Below are positions 28,001-37,439 of a stretch of DNA of 64,000 nucleotides, in pieces (the stretch's first letter is position 1; the number at the start of each line of letters is the position of its first letter). Source of the DNA: Pelagibius sp. CAU 1746 (GTDB lineage: Bacteria > Pseudomonadota > Alphaproteobacteria > Kiloniellales > Kiloniellaceae); the NCBI RefSeq assembly GCF_039839785.1, contig NZ_JBDOQT010000001.1, forward strand, positions 2,790,001 through 2,854,000, in the 5' to 3' direction. A program made the translations under genes and the position numbers. The notes under the pieces were generated by a model, which was not told the DNA's origin, did not search any database, and saw nothing but the letters and a program-made list of their open reading frames with translations.

Positions 28001-28134
28001 CGGATCACGTTTTAACGGAACTACAATGTGGTTCCGTCTAAACGTGTGAATCCGATTTATCTCAAAGGTATAGAGCGGAATCACTGGGACGGTGGATCGC
28101 CTTCTGCGATTCCAGCCGATCCTGATCTGCTCTA
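28001..28134. repeat. Palindromic intergenic element
   Basis: Arms beginning CGGATCACGTTTTAACGG (28001) and ending in AAACGTGTGAATCCG (28054) form a long imperfect hairpin. A second pair of arms, TAGAGCGGAATCA (28071) and TGATCTGCTCTA (28123), closes the rest. The pattern resembles dispersed palindromic units of alphaproteobacterial intergenic regions. The right end supplies the stop codon of the methyltransferase gene. It could also end both convergent transcripts. Confidence 0.6.
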
Positions 28135-29052
28135 GCTGCGCCGGGCGACGATCCAGGCGTATTCGCGCTTGCCCGGCGTCGGGGCGCCCGAGCGCTGGTG
28201 GTTCCGGTTCTTCACCAGATTTCCGAAGCGCGTTTCCTCCAGGACGAAGCCCTGTTTCTCGAGAAGGCCGGTCAATTGCTCGCGCGAGGAAATGATCGAG
28301 CCCGACATGTGCGAGGCATAGGTGGCGGCCATGTTTCGCAGGTCCGCGGCCGGGGGCAGGGCGTCGGGGGTCGGGCAGGTCTCCGCGGCCTTGGCGACGC
28401 GGTCCTGGTAGGCGGTGATCTGCTCCGGCGTGAAGCGGGACACCTTGGCGGTATTTCCGATATAGAGGTTGTTGGCCATCATCAGGATACCGCCGGGGCG
28501 CAGCAGGCTATGCCAGGTGGCGACGATCTCGGCGTGATGCTCCACGGGAACACAGGACAGCAGGGAGTGGACGCAGATCAGGTCGTAGGGCGCCGGGGCG
28601 CGAAAGCTCTGCAGGTCGCTGCGCGCCGTCTCGATGGCGTAGCCGTAGCGTCCGGCGTACCAGCGGCAGAGTTCGAGCGGCGTCTGGCAGCGGTCCACCA
28701 CGGTGATTTCCGGCGTGACGGCTTCCTTGCCGAAGGCTTCGAGCACCACCGACAGCAGCCCGTAGTCCGCCGAGCCGGAGAGGAACACCCGCTTGTGGCC
28801 GCCCGCCGCGATCAGCGGACGCAGCGCGTCGATGTAAAGCTCCGATTGCTGGGTCAGGGTGGTGACGATGCCCAGCAGGCGCAAGGTCTGCCAGGCGCCG
28901 TGGTACCAGGCGCAGCTCTCGCCGTCCTTCGGGTCGTGCCAACACAGGTCCGCCGCCCATTGGCGCGCCAGCGGCGCGCTCTCGGCCAGCACGCGGGCCA
29001 TCGCTTCAGCGCCGTCCGGCCCTGAAGCGGGAATCTTCTTGAAGCTGTCCAT
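28132..29052 (-). CDS. SAM-dependent methyltransferase linked to phaC
   Basis: The 306-residue protein has a Rossmann methyltransferase core: RVFLSGSADYGLLSVVLEAFG (motif I variant, about 109-129), EITVVDRCQTPLELCRWYA, YDLICVHSLLSCVPVEHHAEIVATWHSLLRPGGILMMAN. The N-terminal 90 residues are helical and include WHDPKDGESCAWYHGAWQTLR. Its start lies 5 bp after the phaC stop, so the two are almost surely co-transcribed. No PHA role is known for this kind of enzyme. The substrate cannot be told. Confidence 0.75.
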   Translation of the reverse strand: MDSFKKIPASGPDGAEAMARVLAESAPLARQWAADLCWHDPKDGESCAWYHGAWQTLRLLGIVTTLTQQSELYIDALRPLIAAGGHKRVFLSGSADYGLLSVVLEAFGKEAVTPEITVVDRCQTPLELCRWYAGRYGYAIETARSDLQSFRAPAPYDLICVHSLLSCVPVEHHAEIVATWHSLLRPGGILMMANNLYIGNTAKVSRFTPEQITAYQDRVAKAAETCPTPDALPPAADLRNMAATYASHMSGSIISSREQLTGLLEKQGFVLEETRFGNLVKNRNHQRSGAPTPGKREYAWIVARRS

Positions 29053-29057
29053 GAATC

Positions 29058-30860
29058 CTAGTCTTGCACCTGCACCTTGACGTAGCTGCCGGGCGCGTCT
29101 TCGATGACCTTCAAGCCACCGTCGCCGGGCTGGCGGGCGGGTACCTTGTCACCGGCGAACGTGGAAATCCACTTCTGCCATTCCGGCCACCAGGAGCCTT
29201 CATGCGCTGTAGCGCTATTGTGCCAGTCCTCGGCGTCCGCCGGGTTCTTGGCGTTGGTCCAGTAGCCGTACTTCTTGGCTTCCGGCGGATTGACCACGCC
29301 TGCGATGTGGCCGGAACCGGCGAGGATGAAATGGACCGGGCCGCCCAGCAACTGCGTGGCCGAATAGGTGGCCTTCCAGGGGGCGATGTGATCTTCGCGG
29401 GTGGAAATCAGGCAGGCCGGCAGCTTCACCTTCGACAGGTCGATCTTCACGCCTTTGAGGCTGATGCCGCCCGGCTGCACCAGCTTGTTCTCCTGGTACA
29501 TGTTGCGCAGGTAGAAGGTGTGCATGGCCGCCGGCATGCGCGTCGAGTCCGAATTCCAGTACAGCAGGTCGAAGGGGAAGGGGTCCTTGCCCATGAGGTA
29601 GTTGTTGACCACGAAGGACCAGATCAGGTCGTTGGCGCGCAGCATGTTGAAGGTCGTCGCCATGTCGGCGCCTTCCAGATAGCCCTTGTCCTTCATCTTC
29701 TCTTCCAGGGTGGCGAGCTGCACCTCGTCGATAAAGACGCCCAGTTCGCCGGCATCCGTGAAGTCCATCATGGTGGTGAAGAAAGTGGCCGACTTGAAGC
29801 GGTTGTCCTTCTTGGCGGCCATGTAGGCCAGGGTGCAGGCCAGCAGCGTGCCGCCCAGGCAATAGCCGATGACGTTGGCATCCTTCTCGCCGGTCGCCTT
29901 TTCGACAGCGTCCAGCGCGGCTATCGGCCCTTCGAGCATGTAGCTCTCGAAGCTCTTGGATTTCAGTTGCTCGCTGGGATTGACCCAGGAGACGACGAAA
30001 ACCGTGTGACCCTGTTCGACGGCCCAGCGGATGAAGGAGTTCTTCGGCCGTAGATCCAGAATGTAGAACTTGTTGATCCAGGGCGGAATGATCAGCAGCG
30101 GCCGCTTGAAGACCTCTTTCGTCGTCGGCTCGTACTGAATGAGCTGCATCAGGTCGTTCTGGTAGACGACCTTGCCGGGGGTCAACGCGATGTTCTTGCC
30201 CAGCTCGAAAGCTTTGATGTCGGTCATCTTGATCTTGAGGCGGCCTTTGCCGCGTTCAAGGTCGTCGAGCAGGTTGTGCAGGCCTTTCACCAGATTCTCG
30301 CCGCCGGACTCCAGGGTCGCGCGCAGCACTTCCGGGTTGGTCATGACGAAGTTGGAAGGTGCCATGGCGTCGACGAACTGCCGGGTGTAGAAGTCCACTT
30401 TCTGCGCGGTCTTGTCGTCCAAACCCTCGACGTCCTTCACCGTCGACTGCATCCAGCGGGCCGTCAGCAGGTAGGACTGCTTGACGAAGTCGAAGAGTTC
30501 GTTCTCGTCCCATTCAGGGTGCTTGAAGCGCCGGTCGCCGTGCTCCGGCGTCGCCACCGGCTCCGCCTCCTGGCCCATCATGCGCTGGGCCGTGTTCTGC
30601 CACAGGCGCATGTAGTCCTGCCAAAGGGTCATCTGCGCCTGCACCAGCTTGGCCGGGTCGGCCATCATCCGGTGGGTCATTTCCATGAAGGCGGCGCCGA
30701 TGTTGAGCGGGTCCATGGCCGCGGGGGTGCCGCTTTGGGGGTCTTGGCGGGACAGGAACTCGGCCACCAGCTTCTGGCTCCGCTCGGCGATGCGGGCCAT
30801 GGATTTCGAGATTTCGACAGGATCGGGTAGTTTGATGTCGGGGGGCGGTTGCTCCGGCAT
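29058..30860 (-). CDS. phaC: Class I poly(R)-hydroxyalkanoate synthase
   Basis: The 600-residue enzyme polymerises hydroxyacyl-CoA into PHA granules. The catalytic triad is Cys334 in the lipase-like box GYCLGG, Asp490 in STREDHIAPW and His518 in GSGHIAGV. The N-terminal domain (1-200) and the PLLIIPPWINKFYILDL segment are typical of class I. A methyltransferase gene follows after 5 bp; no phaA, phaB or phasin gene is in the window. Transcription starts somewhere in the 224-bp gap before the divergent OmpA-like gene. Confidence 0.96.
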   Translation of the reverse strand: MPEQPPPDIKLPDPVEISKSMARIAERSQKLVAEFLSRQDPQSGTPAAMDPLNIGAAFMEMTHRMMADPAKLVQAQMTLWQDYMRLWQNTAQRMMGQEAEPVATPEHGDRRFKHPEWDENELFDFVKQSYLLTARWMQSTVKDVEGLDDKTAQKVDFYTRQFVDAMAPSNFVMTNPEVLRATLESGGENLVKGLHNLLDDLERGKGRLKIKMTDIKAFELGKNIALTPGKVVYQNDLMQLIQYEPTTKEVFKRPLLIIPPWINKFYILDLRPKNSFIRWAVEQGHTVFVVSWVNPSEQLKSKSFESYMLEGPIAALDAVEKATGEKDANVIGYCLGGTLLACTLAYMAAKKDNRFKSATFFTTMMDFTDAGELGVFIDEVQLATLEEKMKDKGYLEGADMATTFNMLRANDLIWSFVVNNYLMGKDPFPFDLLYWNSDSTRMPAAMHTFYLRNMYQENKLVQPGGISLKGVKIDLSKVKLPACLISTREDHIAPWKATYSATQLLGGPVHFILAGSGHIAGVVNPPEAKKYGYWTNAKNPADAEDWHNSATAHEGSWWPEWQKWISTFAGDKVPARQPGDGGLKVIEDAPGSYVKVQVQD

Positions 30861-31084
30861 ATGGGCTTCCTTATCCTGCCGATGCGGTTATTGTCCCGTA
30901 TCGGCGCTGCGGAATCGGCATGGCGCTGCCAACTGCCGAATTATTCGCAAGGTAATAGGGGGTTACAGCCGTTTCAATAGCGGTGACGGCAGCGGACCGG
31001 GCACCGGAAAACAACTATTTGGCGGAAACGCGGGGCAATGAGAGGCGTCCCCGGCGACGGGCCGGTGCAAGGAAGAGATAGACG

Positions 31085-31849
31085 ATGACATACAAGCAGG
31101 AGGCGAACGCGCGGGGTGCCCGCTGGCTGCCGGCTGCGGCGGCCTTGGCGGCGGTTCTGGTCCTGTCGGGCTGCGCGGCGGTCAAGGATGCGACGCGCTC
31201 TCCCGACGAGGCCGCGGCGGCACAGCCGCAGCGGGTGGCGGCGGAAGGATCACAGGAAGAGTTTCCCAAATTGTCCGAGGTCCCCAAAGCGCCGCAGCCG
31301 TACCTGGCGCCTGAGGAGCGGGAGAAGGTCCTGGCTCAGATGATGGAGGATCACCGGCAGGCGACCTTCTCCGAGCCGGCGCCCTTGACCACCGCGGCGC
31401 CGCCGGCCGCCGGCGGGACCAGCGTCATCATCAGCGGCAACGAAATCGTCAGCCGGGAGCAGGTGGCGGGGCTGCCGCTGCAGACCTCGGCCGGCGGGCA
31501 GTTGGCCGCCATTATCTTCTTCGGCCACGGTTCCTCCGAGCTGGATGGCCGCGACCGCAGCATCCTCCAGGACCTGGCCGCGCTGCAGCGGCAGCGTGGA
31601 GGCCATCTGCGGGTGGTGGGGCACGCCAGCAGCCGCACCCAGAACACCACCCCGGACGAGCACCAGATCGCCAACTTCGACATGTCGTTGGCGCGGGCGG
31701 AATCGGTTGCCGAGGAACTGCTCGCCCTGGGTGTGCCTCCCGATGCGGTGAGCGCCGAGGCCCTGGGCGATGCGGAGCCGGTCTATCACGAGTTCATGCC
31801 CTCAGGCGAGGCGGGCAACCGGCGGGTCGAAATCTTCCTGGAAAACTAG
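31085..31849 (+). CDS. OmpA-like outer-membrane lipoprotein
   Basis: The 254-residue protein has a lipobox LSGC (Cys30), a Pro/Ala-rich linker (about 40-125) and a C-terminal OmpA-like domain (about 137-252): AAIIFFGHGSSELDGRDRSILQDLA, LRVVGHASSRT and NFDMSLARAESVAEELLALGV with the final GNRRVEIFL. The GHAS...S..RA..V pattern is that of peptidoglycan (meso-DAP) binding. It resembles Pal, but tol genes are absent here. A GGAAGAG ribosome site precedes the ATG. Confidence 0.85.
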   Translation: MTYKQEANARGARWLPAAAALAAVLVLSGCAAVKDATRSPDEAAAAQPQRVAAEGSQEEFPKLSEVPKAPQPYLAPEEREKVLAQMMEDHRQATFSEPAPLTTAAPPAAGGTSVIISGNEIVSREQVAGLPLQTSAGGQLAAIIFFGHGSSELDGRDRSILQDLAALQRQRGGHLRVVGHASSRTQNTTPDEHQIANFDMSLARAESVAEELLALGVPPDAVSAEALGDAEPVYHEFMPSGEAGNRRVEIFLEN

Positions 31850-31997
31850 ACCCGCCCTCGTTACAAGAAACCGCGCGGCAGGCTGGGCCTTCGCGTGTCT
31901 TTTCGCCTGCCTCAGCCGCCGTCGCGTCGGCCCGCCCCGGCGCCGGCCTTCCAACAACGGATCTCGCGGGCCTCGAAGGGTTTCGTCAGAAACGACC

Positions 31998-33218
31998 ATG
32001 ACTCAGGAATTCCACCGCATAAAGCGCCTGCCGCCTTATGTCTTCGCCGAAGTGAACGCCTTGAAATCCAAGGCACGCGCGGCCGGCGAGGACATCATCG
32101 ACTTCGGCATGGGCAACCCCGATCAGCCGCCGCCGCAGCACGTCATCGACAAGCTGGCGGAGACCTTGGCCGATCCACGGGCGCACCGCTATTCCACCTC
32201 CCGCGGCATTCCCGGCCTGCGCAAGGCGCTCTGCGCCTATTATCAGCGCCGTTTCGGCGTCGACCTGGATCCGGAGCGAGAGGCCATCGTCACGCTGGGA
32301 TCGAAAGAGGGCCTGGCCAACCTGGCCCAAGCCATCACCAGCCCCGGCGACATCATCCTGGCGCCTAACCCCAGCTATCCGATCCACGCCTTCGGCTTCA
32401 TCATCGCCGGGGCGGCGATCCGCAGCATTCCGGTCGGGCCCGAGTTCGACTTCATGGAGCAGCTCGAGCGGGCGATGCGGCATTCGGTGCCCAAGCCCTC
32501 GGCTCTAGTCTTAAACTATCCTTCCAATCCGACGGCTGAAGTTGTTGATTTGGAATTCTATTCCACGGTTGTGGATTTCTGCCGGGAAAACGGGATCTAC
32601 GTAATTTCCGACCTCGCTTACGCAGAGGTCTATTTCGAGGGCGAGCCGCCACCCTCGATTCTGCAGGTGCCCGGCGCCAAGGACATCGCCGTCGAGTTCA
32701 CCTCGCTCAGCAAGACCTATTCGATGCCGGGTTGGCGTATCGGGTTTTGCGCCGGCAACCCGGATCTCATCGCCGCCCTGGCGCGCGTGAAGTCCTACCT
32801 CGACTATGGTGCCTTTACACCGATTCAGGTGGCCGCGACCGCGGCCCTCAACGGCCCGCAGGAGTGCATCGACGAAATGCGGGCGCGCTACCGCTCGCGC
32901 CGCGATGTGCTGGTGAACGGCCTGGAGGCCGCCGGCTGGCCGATCCCCAGCCCGCCGGCGACGATGTTCTGCTGGGCGCCGCTGCCGCCGGCCCTGCGCG
33001 AGATGGGGTCGTTGGAGTTCTCCAAGCTGCTGCTGGAGGAAGCCCAGGTGGCTGTGGCCCCCGGCATCGGCTTCGGGGAGTATGGTGAGGGCTTCGTGCG
33101 CCTGGGACTGGTGGAGAACGAGCACCGCACCCGGCAGGCGGTGCGCAACATCAAGGCATTTCTAAAGTCGCTGGGCGTTAACGACCAGGGCGCAAAGGTT
33201 CGGAATATCGCCTCTTGA
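31998..33218 (+). CDS. alaC: Class I aminotransferase, AlaC type
   Basis: The 406-residue PLP enzyme shows the aminotransferase I/II pattern: IDFGMGNPDQPPP, HRYSTSRGIPGLRKALC, LNYPSNPT, VISDLAYAEVYF, and the PLP-lysine site TSLSKTYSMPGWRIGF. Enzymes of this type directly before hom are usually annotated as alanine (AlaC) or LL-diaminopimelate aminotransferase; AlaC fits better by length and context, but specificity is not proven. ATG 31998 avoids an Arg-rich upstream extension. hom starts within its stop codon (TTGA), so the two are coupled. Confidence 0.85.
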   Translation: MTQEFHRIKRLPPYVFAEVNALKSKARAAGEDIIDFGMGNPDQPPPQHVIDKLAETLADPRAHRYSTSRGIPGLRKALCAYYQRRFGVDLDPEREAIVTLGSKEGLANLAQAITSPGDIILAPNPSYPIHAFGFIIAGAAIRSIPVGPEFDFMEQLERAMRHSVPKPSALVLNYPSNPTAEVVDLEFYSTVVDFCRENGIYVISDLAYAEVYFEGEPPPSILQVPGAKDIAVEFTSLSKTYSMPGWRIGFCAGNPDLIAALARVKSYLDYGAFTPIQVAATAALNGPQECIDEMRARYRSRRDVLVNGLEAAGWPIPSPPATMFCWAPLPPALREMGSLEFSKLLLEEAQVAVAPGIGFGEYGEGFVRLGLVENEHRTRQAVRNIKAFLKSLGVNDQGAKVRNIAS

Positions 33219-34540
33219 GTAAACCTCTTCGCATAGCTGTGGCCGGGCTTGGGACGGTCGGAGCGGGCACTTTGCGCCTGCTCCAGAACAATGGCGCCGC
33301 GATTGCCGCGCGCGCCGGACGCTCCATTCAGGTGACGGCGGTCTCGGCGCGCGACCGTGGCCGCGACCGCGGCGTCGACCTTTCCGGCATGGCGTGGTTC
33401 GACGATCCCGTCGCGCTTGCCCGCGATGCGGAGGCCGATGTGGTGGTGGAACTGATCGGCGGCTCCGAAGGCCCGGCCAAAGTCATGGTCGAGACGGCGC
33501 TGCAAACCGGCCGCCATGTGGTGACCGCCAACAAGGCGCTGTTGGCCCACCACGGCACCTCCCTGGCGGCGCTGTCGGAGTCCGTCGGGCGCACGATCGG
33601 CTACGAGGCGGCGGTGGCCGGCGGCATCCCGATCATCAAGGGGCTGCGCGAGGGGCTTGCGGGAAACAGCATCAGCCGCGTCTATGGCATCCTCAACGGT
33701 ACCTGCAATTACATCCTGACCCAGATGCAAGGCGAGAGCGCGGGGGGCGGCAATCCGCCGGCCGGCCGGGACTTCGAGACCGTGCTGGCCGAGGCTCAGC
33801 GCCTGGGCTATGCCGAGGCCGATCCCAGTTTCGACGTCGACGGCATCGACACCGCGCATAAGCTGGCCATCCTCACCGCGCTGGCCTTCGGCTGCGAGGT
33901 CGACTTCGAGGCCGTGCACGTGGAAGGCATCCGCAACGTTTCCGCCCTGGATGTCGCCTATGCCGACGAACTGGGCTATCGCATCAAGCTGCTGGGCGTT
34001 GCGCGGCAGCTCAACGGCGCCATCGAGCAGCGCGTGCATCCCTGCATGGTGGCCAAGGAATTGCCGATCGCCAGCGTCTCGGGCGTCTTCAACGCCGTGG
34101 TGGCCGACGGCGATTTCGTCGACACCACCATGTACGAAGGACGCGGCGCCGGCGCGGGGCCGACGGCCTCGGCGGTGGTTGCCGACTTGATCGACATCGC
34201 TCGCGGCACGACGCTGCCGGTCTTCGGGATTCCGGCGACCGAGCTGACGCGGCGGCCCAACTTGCCGATGGCCGAACACTGCTGTCCCTTCTATCTGCGT
34301 CTGCTGGTCATCGACCAGCCTGGCGTTATCGCCGACGTGGCCGCGGCCCTGCGCGATGAGGACATCTCCATGGAATCGATGATCCAGCGCGGCCGTGCCG
34401 AAGGGGAAGGGCAGGCGGTGCCGGTGATCATCATGACCCACGAGACCGAAGAAGCTCATATTCAGCGGGCGATGGCCCGCATTGCCGAACTGGAGGCCGT
34501 GGTCGAGCAGCCGCGGTTGATCCGGATCGTAGATCTCTAA
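33215..34540 (+). CDS. hom: Homoserine dehydrogenase
   Basis: The 441-residue enzyme makes homoserine from aspartate semialdehyde. It has the N-terminal NAD(P) fold VAGLGTVGAGTLRLL, VVELIGGSEGP, TANKALLA, the substrate domain GGIPIIKGLREGLAGN and ILNGTCNYILTQM, EADPSFDVDGIDTAHKL, and a C-terminal ACT domain (about 353-440) for threonine feedback. The TTG start overlaps the alaC stop by 4 bp. glpX and recJ follow, the standard alphaproteobacterial order. Homoserine also feeds the MetY route. Confidence 0.95.
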   Translation: MSKPLRIAVAGLGTVGAGTLRLLQNNGAAIAARAGRSIQVTAVSARDRGRDRGVDLSGMAWFDDPVALARDAEADVVVELIGGSEGPAKVMVETALQTGRHVVTANKALLAHHGTSLAALSESVGRTIGYEAAVAGGIPIIKGLREGLAGNSISRVYGILNGTCNYILTQMQGESAGGGNPPAGRDFETVLAEAQRLGYAEADPSFDVDGIDTAHKLAILTALAFGCEVDFEAVHVEGIRNVSALDVAYADELGYRIKLLGVARQLNGAIEQRVHPCMVAKELPIASVSGVFNAVVADGDFVDTTMYEGRGAGAGPTASAVVADLIDIARGTTLPVFGIPATELTRRPNLPMAEHCCPFYLRLLVIDQPGVIADVAAALRDEDISMESMIQRGRAEGEGQAVPVIIMTHETEEAHIQRAMARIAELEAVVEQPRLIRIVDL

Positions 34541-34561
34541 CGCCTGCCAAACGAGGATATG

Positions 34562-35560
34562 ATGTCCAAAGCCACGCCCACTCTCGGTTCGATGGACCGC
34601 AACCTTGCACTGGAAACTGTGCGCGTGACGGAGGCCGCCGCCCTGGCGGCGTCCCGGCTCATGGGGCGTGGCGACGAGAAGGCCGCCGATCAGGCCGCCG
34701 TGAACGCCATGCGCCAGTCGCTCAACGCACTCGACATCGACGGTACGGTGGTGATCGGAGAAGGCGAGCGTGACGAGGCGCCGATGCTCTACATCGGTGA
34801 GAAGGTCGGCCAGGGCGGCCAGGCCATCGATATCGCACTCGACCCTCTGGAAGGCACAACCATCACCGCCAAGGGCGGCCAGAACGCCCTGGCGGTCATC
34901 GCCATGGCCGAGGCCGGCAACTTCCTCAACGCGCCGGACACCTACATGAGCAAGATCGCCGTCGGCGGCGGTCTGCCGGACGACCTGGTCGATCTGGACG
35001 AGGAGCCGGGGGTGAACCTCAAGAACTTGGCCAAGGCGAAGAAGGTCGACGTTTCCGATCTGGTCGCCTGCATCCTCGACCGGCCGCGTCACCAGGGAAT
35101 CATCGCCAAGGTACGCGAGGCCGGCGCGCGCATCATGTTGATCGGTGACGGCGATGTCTCGGGCGTCATGGCGACCAGCAGCAAGGAGAGCGGCGTCGAC
35201 ATCTACATGGGTGTCGGCGGTGCGCCCGAGGGCGTGCTGGCGGCTGCGGCGTTGCGCTGCATCGGCGGGCAGTTCCAGGGCCGTCTGGTATTCCGCAACG
35301 ACGACGAGAAGCGCCGCGCCGACAAGTGGGGCATCACCGACTACGACCGCAAGTACACGCTGCACGAGCTGGCGGCCGGCGACGTGATGTTCGCGGCGAC
35401 GGGCGTGACCGACGGCTCCATGCTGCGCGGCGTGCGCCGCTTCCATGGCGGCGCGACCACGCATTCGGTGGTCATGCGCTCCAAGTCCGGCACCGTGCGC
35501 TACGTCGAGGCGCACCACAACTTCGAGCGCAAGACCTGGTACGACTCCCTCGGCGTCTGA
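34562..35560 (+). CDS. glpX: Class II fructose-1,6-bisphosphatase
   Basis: The 332-residue enzyme carries the class II motifs: the metal and phosphate site IGEGERDEAPMLYIGE, IALDPLEGTTITAKG, LDRPRHQGIIAKVREAGARI, IGDGDVSG and GIGGAPEG-like GVGGAPEGVLAAAALR. It serves gluconeogenesis and possibly, with its sedoheptulose activity, the pentose pathway. Two ATG codons are adjacent (34559 and 34562); the second is better spaced from GAGG. It lies 21 bp after hom and 4 bp before recJ. Confidence 0.95.
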   Translation: MSKATPTLGSMDRNLALETVRVTEAAALAASRLMGRGDEKAADQAAVNAMRQSLNALDIDGTVVIGEGERDEAPMLYIGEKVGQGGQAIDIALDPLEGTTITAKGGQNALAVIAMAEAGNFLNAPDTYMSKIAVGGGLPDDLVDLDEEPGVNLKNLAKAKKVDVSDLVACILDRPRHQGIIAKVREAGARIMLIGDGDVSGVMATSSKESGVDIYMGVGGAPEGVLAAAALRCIGGQFQGRLVFRNDDEKRRADKWGITDYDRKYTLHELAAGDVMFAATGVTDGSMLRGVRRFHGGATTHSVVMRSKSGTVRYVEAHHNFERKTWYDSLGV

Positions 35561-35564
35561 CGCG

Positions 35565-37355
35565 ATGACGCCGCGTGGCTGCTTCCTCGGCGTCGAACGA
35601 TCGCTCACCGGCAAGCGCTGGGAGGAACGTCTCGCCGACAGCCGCCTGGGCCTTGCCCTGTCGCAGCAGCTCGGCTTGCCGGAAGTCGTCGGCCGCATTC
35701 TGGCCGCCCGCGGCGTCCAGCCGGAGGATGCCGAACGCTTCCTCAACCCAACCCTGCGGGACTACCTGCCCGATCCCTCGGCCTTCATGGACATGGACCG
35801 GGCGGCCGCACGGCTGTCGCAGGCGGTGGAGGCGGGCGAGAAGATCGCCGTCTTCGGCGACTACGATGTCGACGGGGCGACGTCCTCGGCAGTGCTGGCG
35901 CGCTTCTTCGCCGCCCTGGGCGTGGATCTGCAGATCTATATCCCCGATCGCATGGCCGAAGGCTACGGGCCCAATGCCCCGGCGCTGATGCGCCTGAAGG
36001 CTCAGGGCGTCTCGGTCGTCATCACCGTCGATTGCGGCATCACTGCCTTCGAGCCGCTGGGCGAGGCGGCCAAGGCGGGACTGGAGGTCATCGTCGTCGA
36101 TCACCACGCCGCCGAGCCGCGCCTGCCGCCGGCCGCGGCCGTGGTCAACCCGAACCGCCTGGACGATACCTCGAACCAAGGCCAGCTCGCCGCCGTCGGC
36201 GTCGCCTTCCTGCTGGTGGTGGCGCTGAACCGCACGCTGCGCGAAGCCGGATGGTACGCGCGCAGTAACCGCCCCGAACCCGATCTGCGTCAATGGCTCG
36301 ACCTGGTGGCGCTGGGCACCGTCTGCGACGTGGTGCCGTTGACCGGCGTCAACCGCGCGCTGGTGGCCCAGGGGCTGAAGGTCATGGCGGCGCGCGGCAA
36401 CGCCGGTCTCGCGGCCTTGAGCGACGTTTCGCGCATCGACGAGAAGCCGGGCACCTATCATGCCGGGTTTCTGCTCGGCCCGCGGGTGAACGCCGGCGGG
36501 CGCGTCGGCGAGTCGCCGCTGGGCGCGCGGCTGCTGACCTGCGATGACGCGGGCGAGGCGGCGGCGCTGGCGGCCCGCCTCGACAGCTACAACGCCGAAC
36601 GCAAGGAGATCGAGCTGCAGGTTCTCGACCAGGCGATCCGGCAGGTTGAGCACAGCGGCCCCGGCGCGGGGCTGGTGGTCGCGGCTTCGGAAGGTTGGCA
36701 TGCCGGGGTCATCGGCATCGTCGCCAGCCGCCTGAAGGAGCGCTTCAACAAGCCGGCCCTGGTGGTCGCCCTGGAGAACGGCGTCGGCAAGGGCTCGGCG
36801 CGCTCGGTGCCCGGGGTCGATCTGGGCGCCGCGGTGCTCGCCGCCCGGCAGGAGGGGCTGCTGGTCAACGGCGGCGGCCACCCCATGGCCGCGGGCCTGA
36901 CGGTGGCGGCGGAGCACCTGGCAGAACTGACCGCCTTCCTCGATACGCGCCTGGCCCGCCGCCTGGCGGAGATCGACTATCAGCCGGCCCTCGGCATCGA
37001 TGGCGCCCTGAAACCCAAGGCGGCGACCCTGGAGCTGCTGGCGCAGCTCGAGCGTTGCGCACCCTTCGGTGTCGGGAACACGCAGCCGCGCTTCGCCCTG
37101 CCGGCGGTCAAGGTCGCCAAGGCTTCGGTGGTGGGCGAGAACCACGTGCGCTGCTTCCTGGGAGACGCGCAGGGCGCGGGCGGAGGCAGCCTGAAGGGCA
37201 TCGCCTTCCGCGCCCTGGACAGCGACCTCGGCCCGGCGCTGCTGCAGACGGCGGGCCTGCCGCTGCATATTGCCGGACGCCTGCAGATCGACCGCTGGGG
37301 CGGCCGCGAGAGCGTGCAGTTCATCATCGAGGACGCGGCGCCGGTCTCTACCTGA
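35565..37355 (+). CDS. recJ: Single-strand-specific 5'-3' exonuclease RecJ
   Basis: The 596-residue nuclease has DHH-family motifs: DYDVDG at 99-104, VDCGIT at about 155-160, VDHH at 178-181, then LGTVCDVVPLTG and the DHHA1 motif GGGHPMAAG. Its C-terminal OB-like domain is present. RecJ acts in recombination and mismatch repair. ATG 35565 lies 4 bp after glpX, a conserved pairing. Confidence 0.95.
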   Translation: MTPRGCFLGVERSLTGKRWEERLADSRLGLALSQQLGLPEVVGRILAARGVQPEDAERFLNPTLRDYLPDPSAFMDMDRAAARLSQAVEAGEKIAVFGDYDVDGATSSAVLARFFAALGVDLQIYIPDRMAEGYGPNAPALMRLKAQGVSVVITVDCGITAFEPLGEAAKAGLEVIVVDHHAAEPRLPPAAAVVNPNRLDDTSNQGQLAAVGVAFLLVVALNRTLREAGWYARSNRPEPDLRQWLDLVALGTVCDVVPLTGVNRALVAQGLKVMAARGNAGLAALSDVSRIDEKPGTYHAGFLLGPRVNAGGRVGESPLGARLLTCDDAGEAAALAARLDSYNAERKEIELQVLDQAIRQVEHSGPGAGLVVAASEGWHAGVIGIVASRLKERFNKPALVVALENGVGKGSARSVPGVDLGAAVLAARQEGLLVNGGGHPMAAGLTVAAEHLAELTAFLDTRLARRLAEIDYQPALGIDGALKPKAATLELLAQLERCAPFGVGNTQPRFALPAVKVAKASVVGENHVRCFLGDAQGAGGGSLKGIAFRALDSDLGPALLQTAGLPLHIAGRLQIDRWGGRESVQFIIEDAAPVST

Positions 37356-37439
37356 CCCTTCGGCCAGTCTGCATCACAATCGAGTCAATCTTCCTATTCT
37401 GTGAGACAGGACGGCGCCGCTGCGGTTAGGCTGGTGTCC

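Noticed and set aside
32888-35746. A 952-codon open frame on the minus strand across hom and glpX
   Set aside because: The plus strand carries intact hom, glpX and recJ with full motifs. The antisense frame is Gly/Arg/His/Asp-rich with no domain, a by-product of GC-rich codon use.
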